Source: an uncultured Eubacteriales bacterium
GTDB taxonomy: Bacteria > Bacillota > Clostridia > Oscillospirales > CAG-272
Direction of reading: 5' to 3'
Length of the DNA stretch: 43,566 nt
Assembly (NCBI GenBank): GCA_902491535.1
Contig: CABUHS010000023.1
Span: forward strand, 1 to 43,566
Shown: positions 1 to 7,874 of the stretch, piece by piece
How the letters are laid out: each line of letters starts with the position of its first letter
Numbering within the stretch: position 1 is the stretch's first letter
Program-made: the position numbers and the translations under genes
Notes under the pieces: model-generated
The model's input: the letters and a program-made list of their open reading frames with translations, nothing else
What the model was told of the DNA's origin: nothing
Database searches by the model: none

Positions 1-17
1 ACGAATTTATATATAGA

Positions 18-55
18 AAAGCGCAAAGCTGCATTATAATGCAGCTTTGCGCTTT
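18..55. terminator. Perfect 19-bp inverted repeat, bidirectional terminator
   Basis: The arms 18-36 and 37-55 are exact reverse complements with no spacer, giving a long GC-containing stem (core GCGCAAAGCTGC). T-rich sequence lies on either side. It sits about 80 bases past the stop of the minus-strand gene at 136 and would end that operon. The gene on the other side lies outside the window. Confidence 0.8.
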
Positions 56-135
56 AATTTAAAATAAATTTATTAAAATAACAGTAAGCAAATGTACTTT
101 TACTTCGACAGTCAGCGCCGATAATTCAAAAGCAG

Positions 136-516
136 TTAAGCTTCGTCAGATGACGGCTGCTGAGATGCCTTGTACTTTTCGTGAGCGGCATTCTGAAGTC
201 TGTATTCAAGCTGGGAAACGCGATCCTTAAGCTTTGCCTTTACAGGGAAAGCGACAAATCCCTTGAGTGCGATTTCTCCGACGCTGACAGCAGGAAGTAT
301 AGGATATTTAAGAAAAGCTTCCACAGTAAGGGAACCGTTTGCAGCACTTACTTTTATATACTGAGGATATGTAAAGAAGCCCTCTCCCTTTTTCCAGACA
401 TTTTCGCCTTTATAATTAACATACTCAAACTTTTCAGACTCAAGATAAGCGCGCACTACGCTATCTATCTCACCCGGAAGAAGATTTGTTTCAAAGGTAT
501 TTGAATAACGTGACAT
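136..516 (-). CDS. Hypothetical protein, 126 aa
   Basis: I do not recognise the family. The protein is soluble-looking, with no signal peptide or clear membrane segment. A central hydrophobic stretch (about residues 66-92, rich in V, A, P and F) is followed by a charged, probably helical C-terminus (KAKLKDRVSQLEYRLQ). The start is well supported by AAAGGAG about 10 nt upstream of ATG 516. It is the last gene of the minus-strand group that includes the DUF2752 and zinc-ribbon membrane proteins, 31 nt after the DUF2752 stop, so it probably shares their transcript and envelope-related role. That role is inferred from context only. Confidence 0.75.
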   Translation of the reverse strand: MSRYSNTFETNLLPGEIDSVVRAYLESEKFEYVNYKGENVWKKGEGFFTYPQYIKVSAANGSLTVEAFLKYPILPAVSVGEIALKGFVAFPVKAKLKDRVSQLEYRLQNAAHEKYKASQQPSSDEA

Positions 517-547
517 AATAAATATTCTCCTTTTATATCTATAAGTT

Positions 548-973
548 TTAGACAGGTCTTAGACAGTTAAAAACATCTATCGGAATATTACGAAGTACCC
601 CGAATATTATCAGAATAATAAATATTCCGATAAGCAGCTTGTCCGGTATATATTTGTCAATACGGTTTCTGCCGGAAATAACATAATCAATCAGCCTCAC
701 GGTAAAATACAGCACCGCAGCAGGAGCAAGAATCATGAACGCCGGATTCTGGCGGAATGCAGCAGCAATATGTCCGCGGAAAAACTCATGAAACGCTCTC
801 CCCGAACCGCACCCCGGACAGTAAAGTCCCGTAAAACGGTATATCGGACACGGTATACTTATTCCGCACCTTGATTCTGCATATATATACAAAACAATAA
901 ACAAAATGACCGCCGCAAAAATCAAGACTGCGGCGGTCAAACGTCGGATAAATCCCTTTCCGATGCCGTACAT
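548..973 (-). CDS. DUF2752 family membrane protein
   Basis: 141 aa, three predicted membrane segments (about residues 9-30, 67-90 and 108-126). The DUF2752 signature is plain between the first two: CPIYRFTGLYCPGCGSGRAF, then a His/Phe-rich segment and an N-P pair. This family pattern is CP-x(n)-TG-x-CPGCG-x-x-R. Its function is not established; it often sits beside CD225/TM2-type membrane proteins, as here. The start at ATG 973 was chosen because it overlaps the upstream stop as TGATG, indicating translational coupling. A longer reading to 1075 would run far into the upstream gene with a Cys/His/Arg-rich, unnatural sequence. Confidence 0.88.
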   Translation of the reverse strand: MYGIGKGFIRRLTAAVLIFAAVILFIVLYIYAESRCGISIPCPIYRFTGLYCPGCGSGRAFHEFFRGHIAAAFRQNPAFMILAPAAVLYFTVRLIDYVISGRNRIDKYIPDKLLIGIFIILIIFGVLRNIPIDVFNCLRPV

Positions 974-1434
974 CAATAGTAGCTGTAGTATGAGCCGTAA
1001 TCTGACATACCGATACCTATGCCGATGCAAAATGCTGCGACATATACAATGATAATGAGAACAGCACCGATACATGCACCAAGTATTGAGAAGAGCTTTG
1101 ACTTCTTTGCCGAGTCAACTGCAAGCTGGTAATTTCCTGCGGAAAGCGCCGAGCTTATCTTTGCCGCATATACGATAGCCGGAATTCCGAGCGGCAGGAA
1201 GCAAAATAATGTAACAAGAATCGACCAGATCAGATACGGAGTCTGATTGACCGGCGGCGGGGGAGGCGGTGCGGAATACGCAGGCTGGCCGTATATATTC
1301 TGCCCGTTCTGGGGCTGATTATATACAGTGTTCTGCTGCGGGACATTCTGAGTCTGAGTCTCAATGGGGGCACCGCAATCGGGACAGAATCTCGAATTGT
1401 CATCAATCTGATGACGGCAATTATTACAGATCAT
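973..1434 (-). CDS. Zinc-ribbon CD225/dispanin-like membrane protein
   Basis: 153 aa. An N-terminal zinc ribbon has two CxxC knuckles (CNNC and CPDC, residues about 3-21). Next come a Q/N/P-rich linker ending in a run of six prolines, then a two-helix membrane domain of CD225/dispanin type (PYLIWSILVTLFCFLPLGIP, then a cytoplasmic segment with repeated AKxS-like residues, then a second helix). The C-terminus is Gly/Tyr/Ser-rich. Start ATG 1434 is preceded by GGAGG at a good distance; an upstream in-frame ATG at 1479 would overlap the previous gene and lacks a ribosome site. It is coupled to the DUF2752 gene downstream. Bacterial CD225 proteins have no settled role. Confidence 0.88.
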   Translation of the reverse strand: MICNNCRHQIDDNSRFCPDCGAPIETQTQNVPQQNTVYNQPQNGQNIYGQPAYSAPPPPPPVNQTPYLIWSILVTLFCFLPLGIPAIVYAAKISSALSAGNYQLAVDSAKKSKLFSILGACIGAVLIIIVYVAAFCIGIGIGMSDYGSYYSYY

Positions 1435-1454
1435 TTTTATACCTCCATAATCTG

Positions 1455-1874
1455 TCAAAGCGCTCCGCCGATAAGCCACAGCGGAAGCAGATTATTAATC
1501 GACAAAATATATCCTAATTTAATAAGTATGCTTACCGCGGAAATAATGATTCCCGCTGCCGCAAGCTTTTGCATTCTTTTACGGTAAAAACCGTAAATAG
1601 AAGCTGCAAGTCCGACAGGACACAGAATTAACCAAAACCAAAAGAATCCGACAAGCGAACAGACAAAACCGAACACTGCGGAAACGTCTCCCCACAAAAA
1701 AGATTTGTCACTGCGCTGTGCAGGCGCAAAAGTTCCGTACGTTCTCTGTTCGTAATTATTACTGTTCGTATTATGTACAGGAGCAGTATTTCCGACGCTC
1801 GTAAGCGAAGCGCCGCATTTACTGCAAAACCTGTATCTGTCACCGTTTTCGGCACCGCATGCTTTACAAATCAT
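1455..1874 (-). CDS. Zinc-ribbon membrane protein, DUF4190-like
   Basis: 139 aa with an N-terminal zinc ribbon (CKAC and CSKC, about residues 3-21) and an N/S/Q-rich linker. Two or three hydrophobic segments follow from about residue 58: one with F/W/L, one with a Gly-rich turn and YRKRMQK after it, and a C-terminal helix. This ribbon-linker-membrane layout matches DUF4190-type proteins and parallels the next gene, so the two may be distant relatives or partners. No convincing Shine-Dalgarno precedes ATG 1874, and the gap from the upstream lipoprotein gene is only 15 nt. Translation may therefore depend on coupling. Function unknown. Confidence 0.85.
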   Translation of the reverse strand: MICKACGAENGDRYRFCSKCGASLTSVGNTAPVHNTNSNNYEQRTYGTFAPAQRSDKSFLWGDVSAVFGFVCSLVGFFWFWLILCPVGLAASIYGFYRKRMQKLAAAGIIISAVSILIKLGYILSINNLLPLWLIGGAL

Positions 1875-1889
1875 ATGCGTATCTATTAA

Positions 1890-2288
1890 TTACTTAAAAT
1901 CTTTGGTTAAAAGCTCACTGCCGTCAGCATTGAGATATCTTACAGATATAGACGGATCGCTGATCTTCATTTCGTCTTTAAGTGTCTTTAAAATACCGTC
2001 AAAAACAGAGGTCTGAACTTCAAGGCTGGATTCAAGACTTTCCTTTACAGCAGACATGTTTTCTTCATCGATCTGCTCGGAAAACTTGTAAGAATAGATC
2101 ATCTTATTGCCTTCACCCTTTACATCCATTTCGATGCCGGCATTTTTCATAGTCTCTTTAAGGGTGTCCATCTGAGCCTGAACTTCTTTGTCGTTAAGGT
2201 AATCCTCTACGGTCTTAGCCTTTCCGCCGCAGGCAAACAGTGAAAGTGCCATAATGAAGCACAGTAAAATCGCAGAAAATCTTTTCAT
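1890..2288 (-). CDS. Small lipoprotein, DUF4854-like
   Basis: 132 aa. A lipoprotein signal peptide is clear: MKR, a hydrophobic core, then LFAC with the lipid-modified cysteine at residue 20. The mature part begins KTVEDYLND and is a mixed alpha/beta domain without cysteines. The EDYLND opening resembles Firmicutes lipoproteins labelled DUF4854; I hold that assignment loosely. AAGGAG lies 9 nt upstream of ATG 2288. It is the first gene of the minus-strand operon and the only exported member, so it could be the extracytoplasmic partner of the zinc-ribbon membrane proteins (inference). Confidence 0.85.
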   Translation of the reverse strand: MKRFSAILLCFIMALSLFACGGKAKTVEDYLNDKEVQAQMDTLKETMKNAGIEMDVKGEGNKMIYSYKFSEQIDEENMSAVKESLESSLEVQTSVFDGILKTLKDEMKISDPSISVRYLNADGSELLTKDFK

Positions 2289-2645
2289 TTTTATTCTCCT
2301 TAATAATTATAAAATATTTTTATATCGTAAACAGCATCTTCGTGCTGATCAACGATTCGTATATAGATATATTTAACATAGAAATCTAAAATAAAAGCGG
2401 TAAATCTTATATATTCATTATAAAAAAAACGTCTAAAAAAATCAATTATTATAATTTACATTTTTTTAATCGATTTTTCTTGCTAATACAGTAATTTGCA
2501 CATAATTTATTGATATTTGCAGATTTTGCATCCATTTTTTACATAATATATTCATTAATGTATTTAAATATTAACATTAATGGATAAAATAAAAATCCGG
2601 AAAATATGACCGGAAAAATAAAAGTAGGTAAAATGTCAAATTTTA
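2289..2645. other. AT-rich intergenic region between divergent genes
   Basis: 357 nt, very AT-rich, with no plausible ORF. It must contain the promoter of the minus-strand lipoprotein operon, but I could not fix one with confidence. A small hairpin (CAGCA, loop TCTTCG, TGCTG) lies around 2332-2347 in that operon's presumed leader. Confidence 0.5.
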
Positions 2646-2674
2646 TTGACAAAAATATGATTATATGGTACAAT
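2646..2674 (+). promoter_or_regulatory. Consensus sigma-A promoter
   Basis: TTGACA at 2646-2651 and TACAAT at 2669-2674 are separated by exactly 17 nt. This predicts transcription from about 2681, leaving a leader of about 175 nt before the gene at 2857. Confidence 0.88.
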
Positions 2675-2680
2675 TTAATC

Positions 2681-2828
2681 AGAAATAAATATTGTGAAAG
2701 TGGTGATACCCTTGTTCCGTCCAGTATTTACCCCTTGCCGCAAATCAAAATAAAGGTGCGTTAAATACGCAGCCCCTATTTGACGCACAAATCCAGAGGG
2801 ATTTATGCGTTTTTATTTTTTTATTTTT
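2681..2828 (+). promoter_or_regulatory. Attenuator-like structured leader (unclassified)
   Basis: Four alternating complementary segments are visible: TGCGT 2757-2761 (1), ACGCA 2767-2771 (2), ACGCA 2783-2787 (3) and TGCG 2806-2809 (4). Pairing 1:2 leaves 3:4 free to form a terminator: CGCA, AAATCC, loop AGAG, GGATTT, TGCG, followed by a run of T from 2810. The alternative 1:3 pairing extends to 11 bp (2757-2767 with 2777-2787, one G-U) and would break the terminator. An upstream helix (2702-2709 with 2724-2732) could be a sensing domain. It matches no riboswitch class I know. The sensed signal is unknown. Confidence 0.7.
2784..2828 (+). terminator. Intrinsic terminator inside the leader
   Basis: Stem CGCA-C-AAATCC (2784-2794), loop AGAG, then GGATTT-A-TGCG (2799-2809), with one C/A mismatch. 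An almost pure T run follows at 2810-2828. It lies upstream of the gene at 2857, so transcription must pass it for expression. Confidence 0.8.
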
Positions 2829-2856
2829 ATAATAAACAAAAGATAAGGAAGCAAAA

Positions 2857-3753
2857 ATGAAAAAAAGAATCAAACCTTTTATTATTCTTCTGACTCTGCT
2901 CATTCCTTATTTCACAATCGGAAGCACAGCTGCCGAAAATACATATAAAAAGATTCCGGAAGAAGCTGTTGCGGCCGCAGAAGAACGTTTACATGAATTA
3001 AAATATGCCTTTTTAACCGCACCCGAAAACTGGGGAGCCGACAAAAATGCCAAAGAAGAAGACATTACGCTCGGAAAGGCATACCATGTAAGTTATCTGG
3101 CGCTTAGCATAACAGAGAGCAACTCAATATATGAAATGATAGATAAAACCGAATCCGAAAACTGGTTTTTCACCGTAGACGTAAACAATATTGCTCAGAG
3201 GTGCATAATTGTCGGACACCGTGATAACGGCAGCTATTACCCTTACGACGGGTTATACAACGATACAGTCGGTTTCGAAAACGCAAAACAGGTTGCCGAA
3301 GAAATTGCCAAGCAAAAAGATCTGACACTTTTTGACGACATAATAATTATGGACGGAAAGTATTATTTCCTCCTGACCGGAGATACAGAATTTCTTGTTC
3401 CGGCATATCATCTTCAGCCGTATGAACTTCCCGATAAAGAAAAACAGGATATCACACCGTCCGATAATTCTCAGAAAATACAAAGCAAGGAAATAAAGCA
3501 TTACGTTATTACCTCCGAAGCATTTTTTAAAGCAATCCGGGAATTATACCCTTATACAACCGGAGATGAAATATATTATGGGCATCCCGATTTTCAAATG
3601 ACTGAAATAAGTATCCGTAAGACAGACGATTCAGTAAGTTCACCTATATACCTTATTCCGCCCGTAATAATGCTTCTTTCAGGAATCGTGCTTTACTGCT
3701 TAAATGGCAAAAAGGGCACTGTGATTACCGTCCACGGACAAACTTCAGACTAA
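2857..3753 (+). CDS. Secreted, C-terminally membrane-anchored hypothetical protein
   Basis: 298 aa, family not recognised. An N-terminal signal peptide (KKR, hydrophobic core, ends near TAA at residue 26) and one C-terminal membrane helix (about residues 266-283) followed by a short basic tail (NGKKG) place the body outside the cell. The body is acidic and Tyr-rich, has two sections of similar size, and shows no catalytic motif I can name. ATAAGGAAG precedes ATG 2857. Expression should depend on the attenuator-like leader just upstream. A strong hairpin terminator follows, so the gene is monocistronic. Confidence 0.82.
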   Translation: MKKRIKPFIILLTLLIPYFTIGSTAAENTYKKIPEEAVAAAEERLHELKYAFLTAPENWGADKNAKEEDITLGKAYHVSYLALSITESNSIYEMIDKTESENWFFTVDVNNIAQRCIIVGHRDNGSYYPYDGLYNDTVGFENAKQVAEEIAKQKDLTLFDDIIIMDGKYYFLLTGDTEFLVPAYHLQPYELPDKEKQDITPSDNSQKIQSKEIKHYVITSEAFFKAIRELYPYTTGDEIYYGHPDFQMTEISIRKTDDSVSSPIYLIPPVIMLLSGIVLYCLNGKKGTVITVHGQTSD

Positions 3754-3767
3754 TACTTTTTCATAAG

Positions 3768-3808
3768 ATAAATATAGGAGCCGCTATAAAAGCGGCTCCT
3801 ATATTTAT
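3768..3808. terminator. 18-bp perfect hairpin terminator
   Basis: Arms 3768-3785 and 3791-3808 pair perfectly around loop ATAAA. The core AGGAGCCGCT/AGCGGCTCCT is flanked by A/T-rich ends that act as the U-tract. It lies 15 nt after the stop of the gene ending at 3753. Confidence 0.85.
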
Positions 3809-4155
3809 CTGCAAAGACTGCTACAATAAAAATTCCGATTTTTAACATTTAAATATTTAATTTTAAAATGTACCGATATATTGTTCAAAAAGGAACTGAG
3901 TCAATACGAAAACTGCACGTTTTATATCTTTATTTTATTGACAAAGAAGCCCTTTTGATATACAATATATAATAAGTAAGTATTATGCAAATTTACCGGA
4001 GACGCACAAAATACTCTGTTTCAGTAAAACAAAACGAAAAGAAATATTCTGTACGAATTTCAAAGCATATAAAACTGCACATGACCGTGTGTCTGACCGC
4101 AAACACGAATAAATAACCGATATTAATACCGATACAAAAATCATAGGACAACAAA
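3809..4155 (+). other. Intergenic region and long leader of the 4156 operon
   Basis: 347 nt containing the promoter at 3938-3966 and about 180 nt of leader. An open stretch of 43 codons (ATG 3985, stop ending 4116, basic product) lacks a ribosome binding site and is not called. I see no strong hairpin in the leader. Confidence 0.5.
3938..3966 (+). promoter_or_regulatory. Consensus sigma-A promoter
   Basis: TTGACA 3938-3943, 17-nt spacer, TACAAT 3961-3966. It is the only strong promoter seen ahead of the seven plus-strand genes from 4156 to 9367. Confidence 0.88.
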
Positions 4156-5163
4156 ATGAAAAAAATAAAAACTATTCTCCGCTCAGCTGCTGCGTTCGCC
4201 GTAACGATATGCATGCTTGCACCGCTTAGTGCATGTTCCGAAAAAAAGGATACGGTAATGTCCCTCGGCAGTTTCGACGTTTCACTAAAGCACTACAGAT
4301 ATCTGTATCTGAACATACGGAGAGAACTTGAAGAACCCGGGATAAATGAAAATAAACTCGACTCCGATGTACGCGATATCGTGATGCAGTCTCTCCGTCA
4401 CACCGCAGCGGTAAAAAACATGGCTGACGAGCGTAAAATCTCTCTTTCAAAAGATCAGAAAAAAGAAATATACAATTACATAAAAGGGCTTGAAGAGATA
4501 TACAGCGGAAAAGACGAACTTGAAAAAGAACTTGCTGCAGAATATCTTGATGAAGATTTCTTAAAATATGCGACCGAGCTTCAGCAGCTTGAAGTCATGC
4601 TCCGAGAAAAAATGACTTCAGAATACGGAGGCGAAGTTGCCGCCGATGACAAGACTGTCGAAGCTGATATAAAACAAAATTTTTATTTTGCATCACAAAT
4701 ACTGCTTATACCAGAAAATGAAAACTCAGAGGAAAAATCCGAGCTTGCATCGCAGCTTCTCGACCGAGCAAAAAACGGTGAAGATTTTTCAGCGCTTGTC
4801 GAACAGTACAGCGAGGATACAAGTCAAGATCCGCGATGCTTTACAAGCGGTCAGCTTATCGAAGAATTTGAAAACGCCGTAAAAAATATAAAGCCCGGTG
4901 AAATATATCCGGATATAGTCGAAAGTGAAGCAGGTCTTCATATAATAAAACGCCTTGAACTCACCGATGAATACATAGATGAACATTTTTCGGAACTGCG
5001 CGAAGCATATACGGCACGGCGCTTTAACGAAGAGATCGAAAAATACGCAAATTCTCTTGAAATAGAAGAAAAAGAGTGCTACGGAGATATATCAACCGAA
5101 AATCTCCTCTCATATATTACACAAACAACAGATACTTCGGATACATTACCGGAGAAAGCTTAA
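4156..5163 (+). CDS. Foldase lipoprotein, PrsA/SurA-like parvulin
   Basis: 335 aa. A lipoprotein signal ends in LSAC with Cys27. Residues about 30-165 form a helical SurA/trigger-factor-like N-domain, and about 170-270 a parvulin-type peptidyl-prolyl isomerase domain. Family landmarks are FASQILL near its start, SQDPRCFTSGQLIEEFE, and the closing EAGLHIIKRLE. A charged helical tail follows. Such proteins help exported proteins fold at the outer face of the membrane. The sequence GDFGxF typical of active PrsA is replaced by RCFTSG, so isomerase activity is uncertain though chaperone function remains likely. First gene of the operon, 33 nt before galU. Confidence 0.88.
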   Translation: MKKIKTILRSAAAFAVTICMLAPLSACSEKKDTVMSLGSFDVSLKHYRYLYLNIRRELEEPGINENKLDSDVRDIVMQSLRHTAAVKNMADERKISLSKDQKKEIYNYIKGLEEIYSGKDELEKELAAEYLDEDFLKYATELQQLEVMLREKMTSEYGGEVAADDKTVEADIKQNFYFASQILLIPENENSEEKSELASQLLDRAKNGEDFSALVEQYSEDTSQDPRCFTSGQLIEEFENAVKNIKPGEIYPDIVESEAGLHIIKRLELTDEYIDEHFSELREAYTARRFNEEIEKYANSLEIEEKECYGDISTENLLSYITQTTDTSDTLPEKA

Positions 5164-5196
5164 TAAACCACATTTTAAAAATAAGGAGAAAAAACA

Positions 5197-6075
5197 ATGA
5201 AAAAAATAACAAAGGCAGTAATTCCCGCAGCAGGTCTCGGAACACGCATGCTTCCCATAGCACGCACAGTCCCCAAGGAAATTCTTCCTATCGTTGACAA
5301 ACCGGCAATTTCTTATCTCGTTGAAGAAGCGATTGCAAGCGGTGTAACAGATATACTTATAATAACAAACCGCGGAAAATATGCTATAGAGGATTACTTT
5401 GACTATTCCCCCGAGTACGAATCCGCACTTCTTAAAAAGGGAAAAAGCGACGTGGTTGATTCACTCCGCAGCGCAGCTAACCGTGCGAACATATACTTTA
5501 TACGTCAGAAAGAGGCAAGAGGTCTCGGTGACGCAGTCATGCGCGCACGCAGCTTTATAGGTGACGAACCGTTCTACGTGCTTTACGGAGACGATATAAT
5601 CATGTCCGAAAAGCCTGTATGCTTACAGCTTGCAGACGCATATGAAAAAACCGGTCTCGCCGTAGCAGGTGTAAAAGAGGTCACCGCAGAGCAAATTCTT
5701 AAATATTCATCACTCGACGCAAAACCAATCGACGGAAGCGATAATATGTATCATGTCACAGATATGATCGAAAAACCGACGCCCGAACAGGTGATCACCA
5801 GACTTTCGATACTCGGACGCGTACTTCTCACACCCGATATCTTTGATATACTTGAATCGACCAAACCTGGTGCAGGAAATGAAATTCAGCTTACAGATGC
5901 TATGCGTGATCTTGCAAGAAGCAAAGGAATGACCGCTGTCGACTTTGAAGGTAAACGCTACGATATGGGATCAAAACTCGGATTCCTGTTTGCAAACGTC
6001 GAAACCGCACTCCGCGATCCCGAACTCGGATCAGAGTTTAAAGAATACCTGAAGGAACTGGTAAAAACACTATGA
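5197..6075 (+). CDS. galU: UTP--glucose-1-phosphate uridylyltransferase
   Basis: 292 aa, full length for GalU/GtaB. It makes UDP-glucose from UTP and glucose-1-phosphate for cell-wall and capsule glycans. The nucleotide-binding start IPAAGLGTRMLPIARTVPKE is intact, as are the DKP motif, the RQKEARGLGDAV segment, the LYGDDI metal site, MIEKP and the GNEIQLTDAM stretch. AAGGAG lies 9 nt before ATG 5197. The downstream gene overlaps by 4 nt (ATGA), indicating coupling. Confidence 0.96.
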   Translation: MKKITKAVIPAAGLGTRMLPIARTVPKEILPIVDKPAISYLVEEAIASGVTDILIITNRGKYAIEDYFDYSPEYESALLKKGKSDVVDSLRSAANRANIYFIRQKEARGLGDAVMRARSFIGDEPFYVLYGDDIIMSEKPVCLQLADAYEKTGLAVAGVKEVTAEQILKYSSLDAKPIDGSDNMYHVTDMIEKPTPEQVITRLSILGRVLLTPDIFDILESTKPGAGNEIQLTDAMRDLARSKGMTAVDFEGKRYDMGSKLGFLFANVETALRDPELGSEFKEYLKELVKTL

Positions 6076-6554
6076 GAGTAAGCAAGGTAAATTACTATCT
6101 CGACATAGCTCAGACTGTATCCGAACGCTGTACATGTATGCGCCGGCGCTACGGTGCAATAATAGTTAAAAATGATTCCATTGTATCGACAGGCTATAAC
6201 GGCGCTCCGCGAGGAAGAAAAAACTGCTGCGATATAGGCTTCTGTACACGCGAAAAGCTTAACATTCCTCACGGGGAGCGTTATGAACTCTGCCGGGCAA
6301 TACACGCCGAAGCAAACGCCATTATATCAGCTTCACGCGAAGAAATGGACGGAGCTACTCTGTATATGGCAAGCACAGATCCGTCAGACGGAAGTATCAT
6401 TCCGGGGACAAGCAACTGCATGATGTGCCGCCGGATGATACTGAACTCCGGTATAAAAACCGTTGTGATCCGTGACACTAAGGAAGAATACAGAATCATT
6501 GACGTAAGTAAATGGATAAGCAATGACGACAGTCTTCCTGAAAATACAGACTGA
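6072..6554 (+). CDS. dCMP deaminase family protein (ComEB-like)
   Basis: 160 aa. It belongs to the zinc deoxycytidylate deaminases, which convert dCMP to dUMP for thymidylate synthesis. Visible zinc ligands and catalytic base: HAE (His78, Glu80) and Cys116/Cys119 in NCMMC. The usual proline before the first cysteine is replaced by Asn. The substrate-side stretch STGYNGAPRG and an extra Cys cluster (NCCDIGFC) are present, as in ComEB. The start overlaps the galU stop as ATGA. Its placement with galU has no obvious metabolic logic beyond nucleotide supply. Confidence 0.92.
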   Translation: MRVSKVNYYLDIAQTVSERCTCMRRRYGAIIVKNDSIVSTGYNGAPRGRKNCCDIGFCTREKLNIPHGERYELCRAIHAEANAIISASREEMDGATLYMASTDPSDGSIIPGTSNCMMCRRMILNSGIKTVVIRDTKEEYRIIDVSKWISNDDSLPENTD

Positions 6555-6576
6555 ATAAAAAGCAGATATAATTAAA

Positions 6577-7299
6577 ATGATAAAATTACCTGAAAAGCGT
6601 ATTGCCGCGGCTCTGATAGCCGCGGCAACGGTCGCGTCAACTTTATTCGGCTGCGGAGCAGCCTACAAACTCGAATATTCCTCTGTATCAGAGGAAAACG
6701 GCGCTGCCATTTTTACCGAATCCGGCGGACAGAATTACTACCGGATAGACCATCGCGGATATGCTCCGGCTGCGGTAGGTAAACCGTATGCCAAGGGAAG
6801 AGATGAAAACGGAAGCAGTCTCACCTTTTATGAAATAGAAAACGCAGATCCGCATGAACTTTTGGCTGCATATTCAAACGGTATATACACAGTCTACAGC
6901 TCATCGGTTCCTGAATTTACGGCAGAATCCTGCGTCAGCTTTGACGTATGCTTCTCCGATGAAACAGAGAAAGTCTTTGAAGGCGGATGTACCGACCGTG
7001 CAGTTATTGAATCGGTCTCCGCAGCGCTTTCCGGAGAAACAGCTGATCAGCTTCCCGCCCACGACTGCGAGACCTATTACCTTAAATTCGCACTGTCGGG
7101 TAAATACAGCGGTCTCTTATATATCGTAGGATGTGTATTTGATAAGGACATGCATGTTTCATATGTATACGACCGTAAAGAGAAAAAAACCGTATGTGTC
7201 GGAGAACTTTTGAACGGTTATCTTCCGTATTCCTCCGAAGCGTCAAAAATACCTGCTGATACCGTGCAAAAAACATCTCAGGGAGATGATACAAATTGA
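6577..7299 (+). CDS. Hypothetical lipoprotein
   Basis: 240 aa. The signal peptide is Ala-rich and ends LFGC, with the lipobox cysteine at residue 26. The mature protein has a mixed fold with several Tyr-rich beta-like stretches and a few cysteines (about residues 112-175), and an unstructured tail. I do not recognise a family. The stop codon TGA overlaps the TTG start of the next gene. Being in an operon with the foldase lipoprotein suggests an envelope role, but nothing in the sequence proves it. Confidence 0.85.
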   Translation: MIKLPEKRIAAALIAAATVASTLFGCGAAYKLEYSSVSEENGAAIFTESGGQNYYRIDHRGYAPAAVGKPYAKGRDENGSSLTFYEIENADPHELLAAYSNGIYTVYSSSVPEFTAESCVSFDVCFSDETEKVFEGGCTDRAVIESVSAALSGETADQLPAHDCETYYLKFALSGKYSGLLYIVGCVFDKDMHVSYVYDRKEKKTVCVGELLNGYLPYSSEASKIPADTVQKTSQGDDTN

Positions 7300-7874
7300 G
7301 TGAAGCATTAAAAGAAAAAATAACCGATACCGAAAACGATCTGAACTTTGAAGCGCAGAAGCTTGCAGATCTTGCGCTCGGAAATGAAAAGCACGAATAT
7401 ACCGTTTGCTTTGTCTGTACGGGAAATACCTGCCGGAGTCCCATGGCAGCCGCAGTTACAAATTATATCAGCCAGAATTCGGAAAAATCCATCGGGACAC
7501 GCTTTGCGTCAGATTTTGAACAGAATATAGTATGGAAAGCAATCTCCGCGGGAATATCCCCGAATCCGGGAGAACCGATCAGCGAGGGAGCAAAGCTCGC
7601 TCTCCGCGAAGCCGGTATCCCTTCAACAGAAGAAAATCCGTGGGAGATGCACCGTGCAGAGAGAATATCCGATACAATAATGAAAAAAAGCGATATAGTC
7701 GTAGCAATATCAGGTCAGCATGCACTACTTCTCATGGCATGCTATCCAGAATACGCAGGAAAGATATACGCAATGCCGCATGATATTCCGGATCCGTTCG
7801 GCGGAGATACAGAACAATACCGCGAATGTCTGAATGAGATCCAAAAGGGAATTGAGGAACTTTTCGGTGTCTGA
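7296..7874 (+). CDS. Low-molecular-weight phosphatase, protein-arginine type (YwlE-like)
   Basis: 192 aa. The phosphate loop CTGNTCRS (Cys41 to Arg47) and the general-acid motif DPFGG place it in the LMW protein phosphatases. The threonine within CTGNTCR is the feature that gives Bacillus YwlE its phosphoarginine preference, so arginine phosphatase activity is likely. A 35-residue N-terminal extension and an insertion around residues 58-85 make it longer than the usual 150 aa. The start is TTG 7296 with GGGAG upstream, overlapping the previous stop (TTGA). No McsB kinase lies in the window. Confidence 0.9.
   Translation: MSEALKEKITDTENDLNFEAQKLADLALGNEKHEYTVCFVCTGNTCRSPMAAAVTNYISQNSEKSIGTRFASDFEQNIVWKAISAGISPNPGEPISEGAKLALREAGIPSTEENPWEMHRAERISDTIMKKSDIVVAISGQHALLLMACYPEYAGKIYAMPHDIPDPFGGDTEQYRECLNEIQKGIEELFGV

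Noticed and set aside
2681..2828. 5S rRNA or 6S RNA
   Set aside because: The opening GTGGTGATA resembles 5S rRNA, but the conserved loop sequences that should follow are missing and no rRNA is nearby; 6S needs a long closing stem that is absent.
3985..4116. A 43-codon open frame (basic product) in the leader of the foldase operon
   Set aside because: No ribosome binding site and no recognisable features. It is more likely chance in an AT-rich leader.
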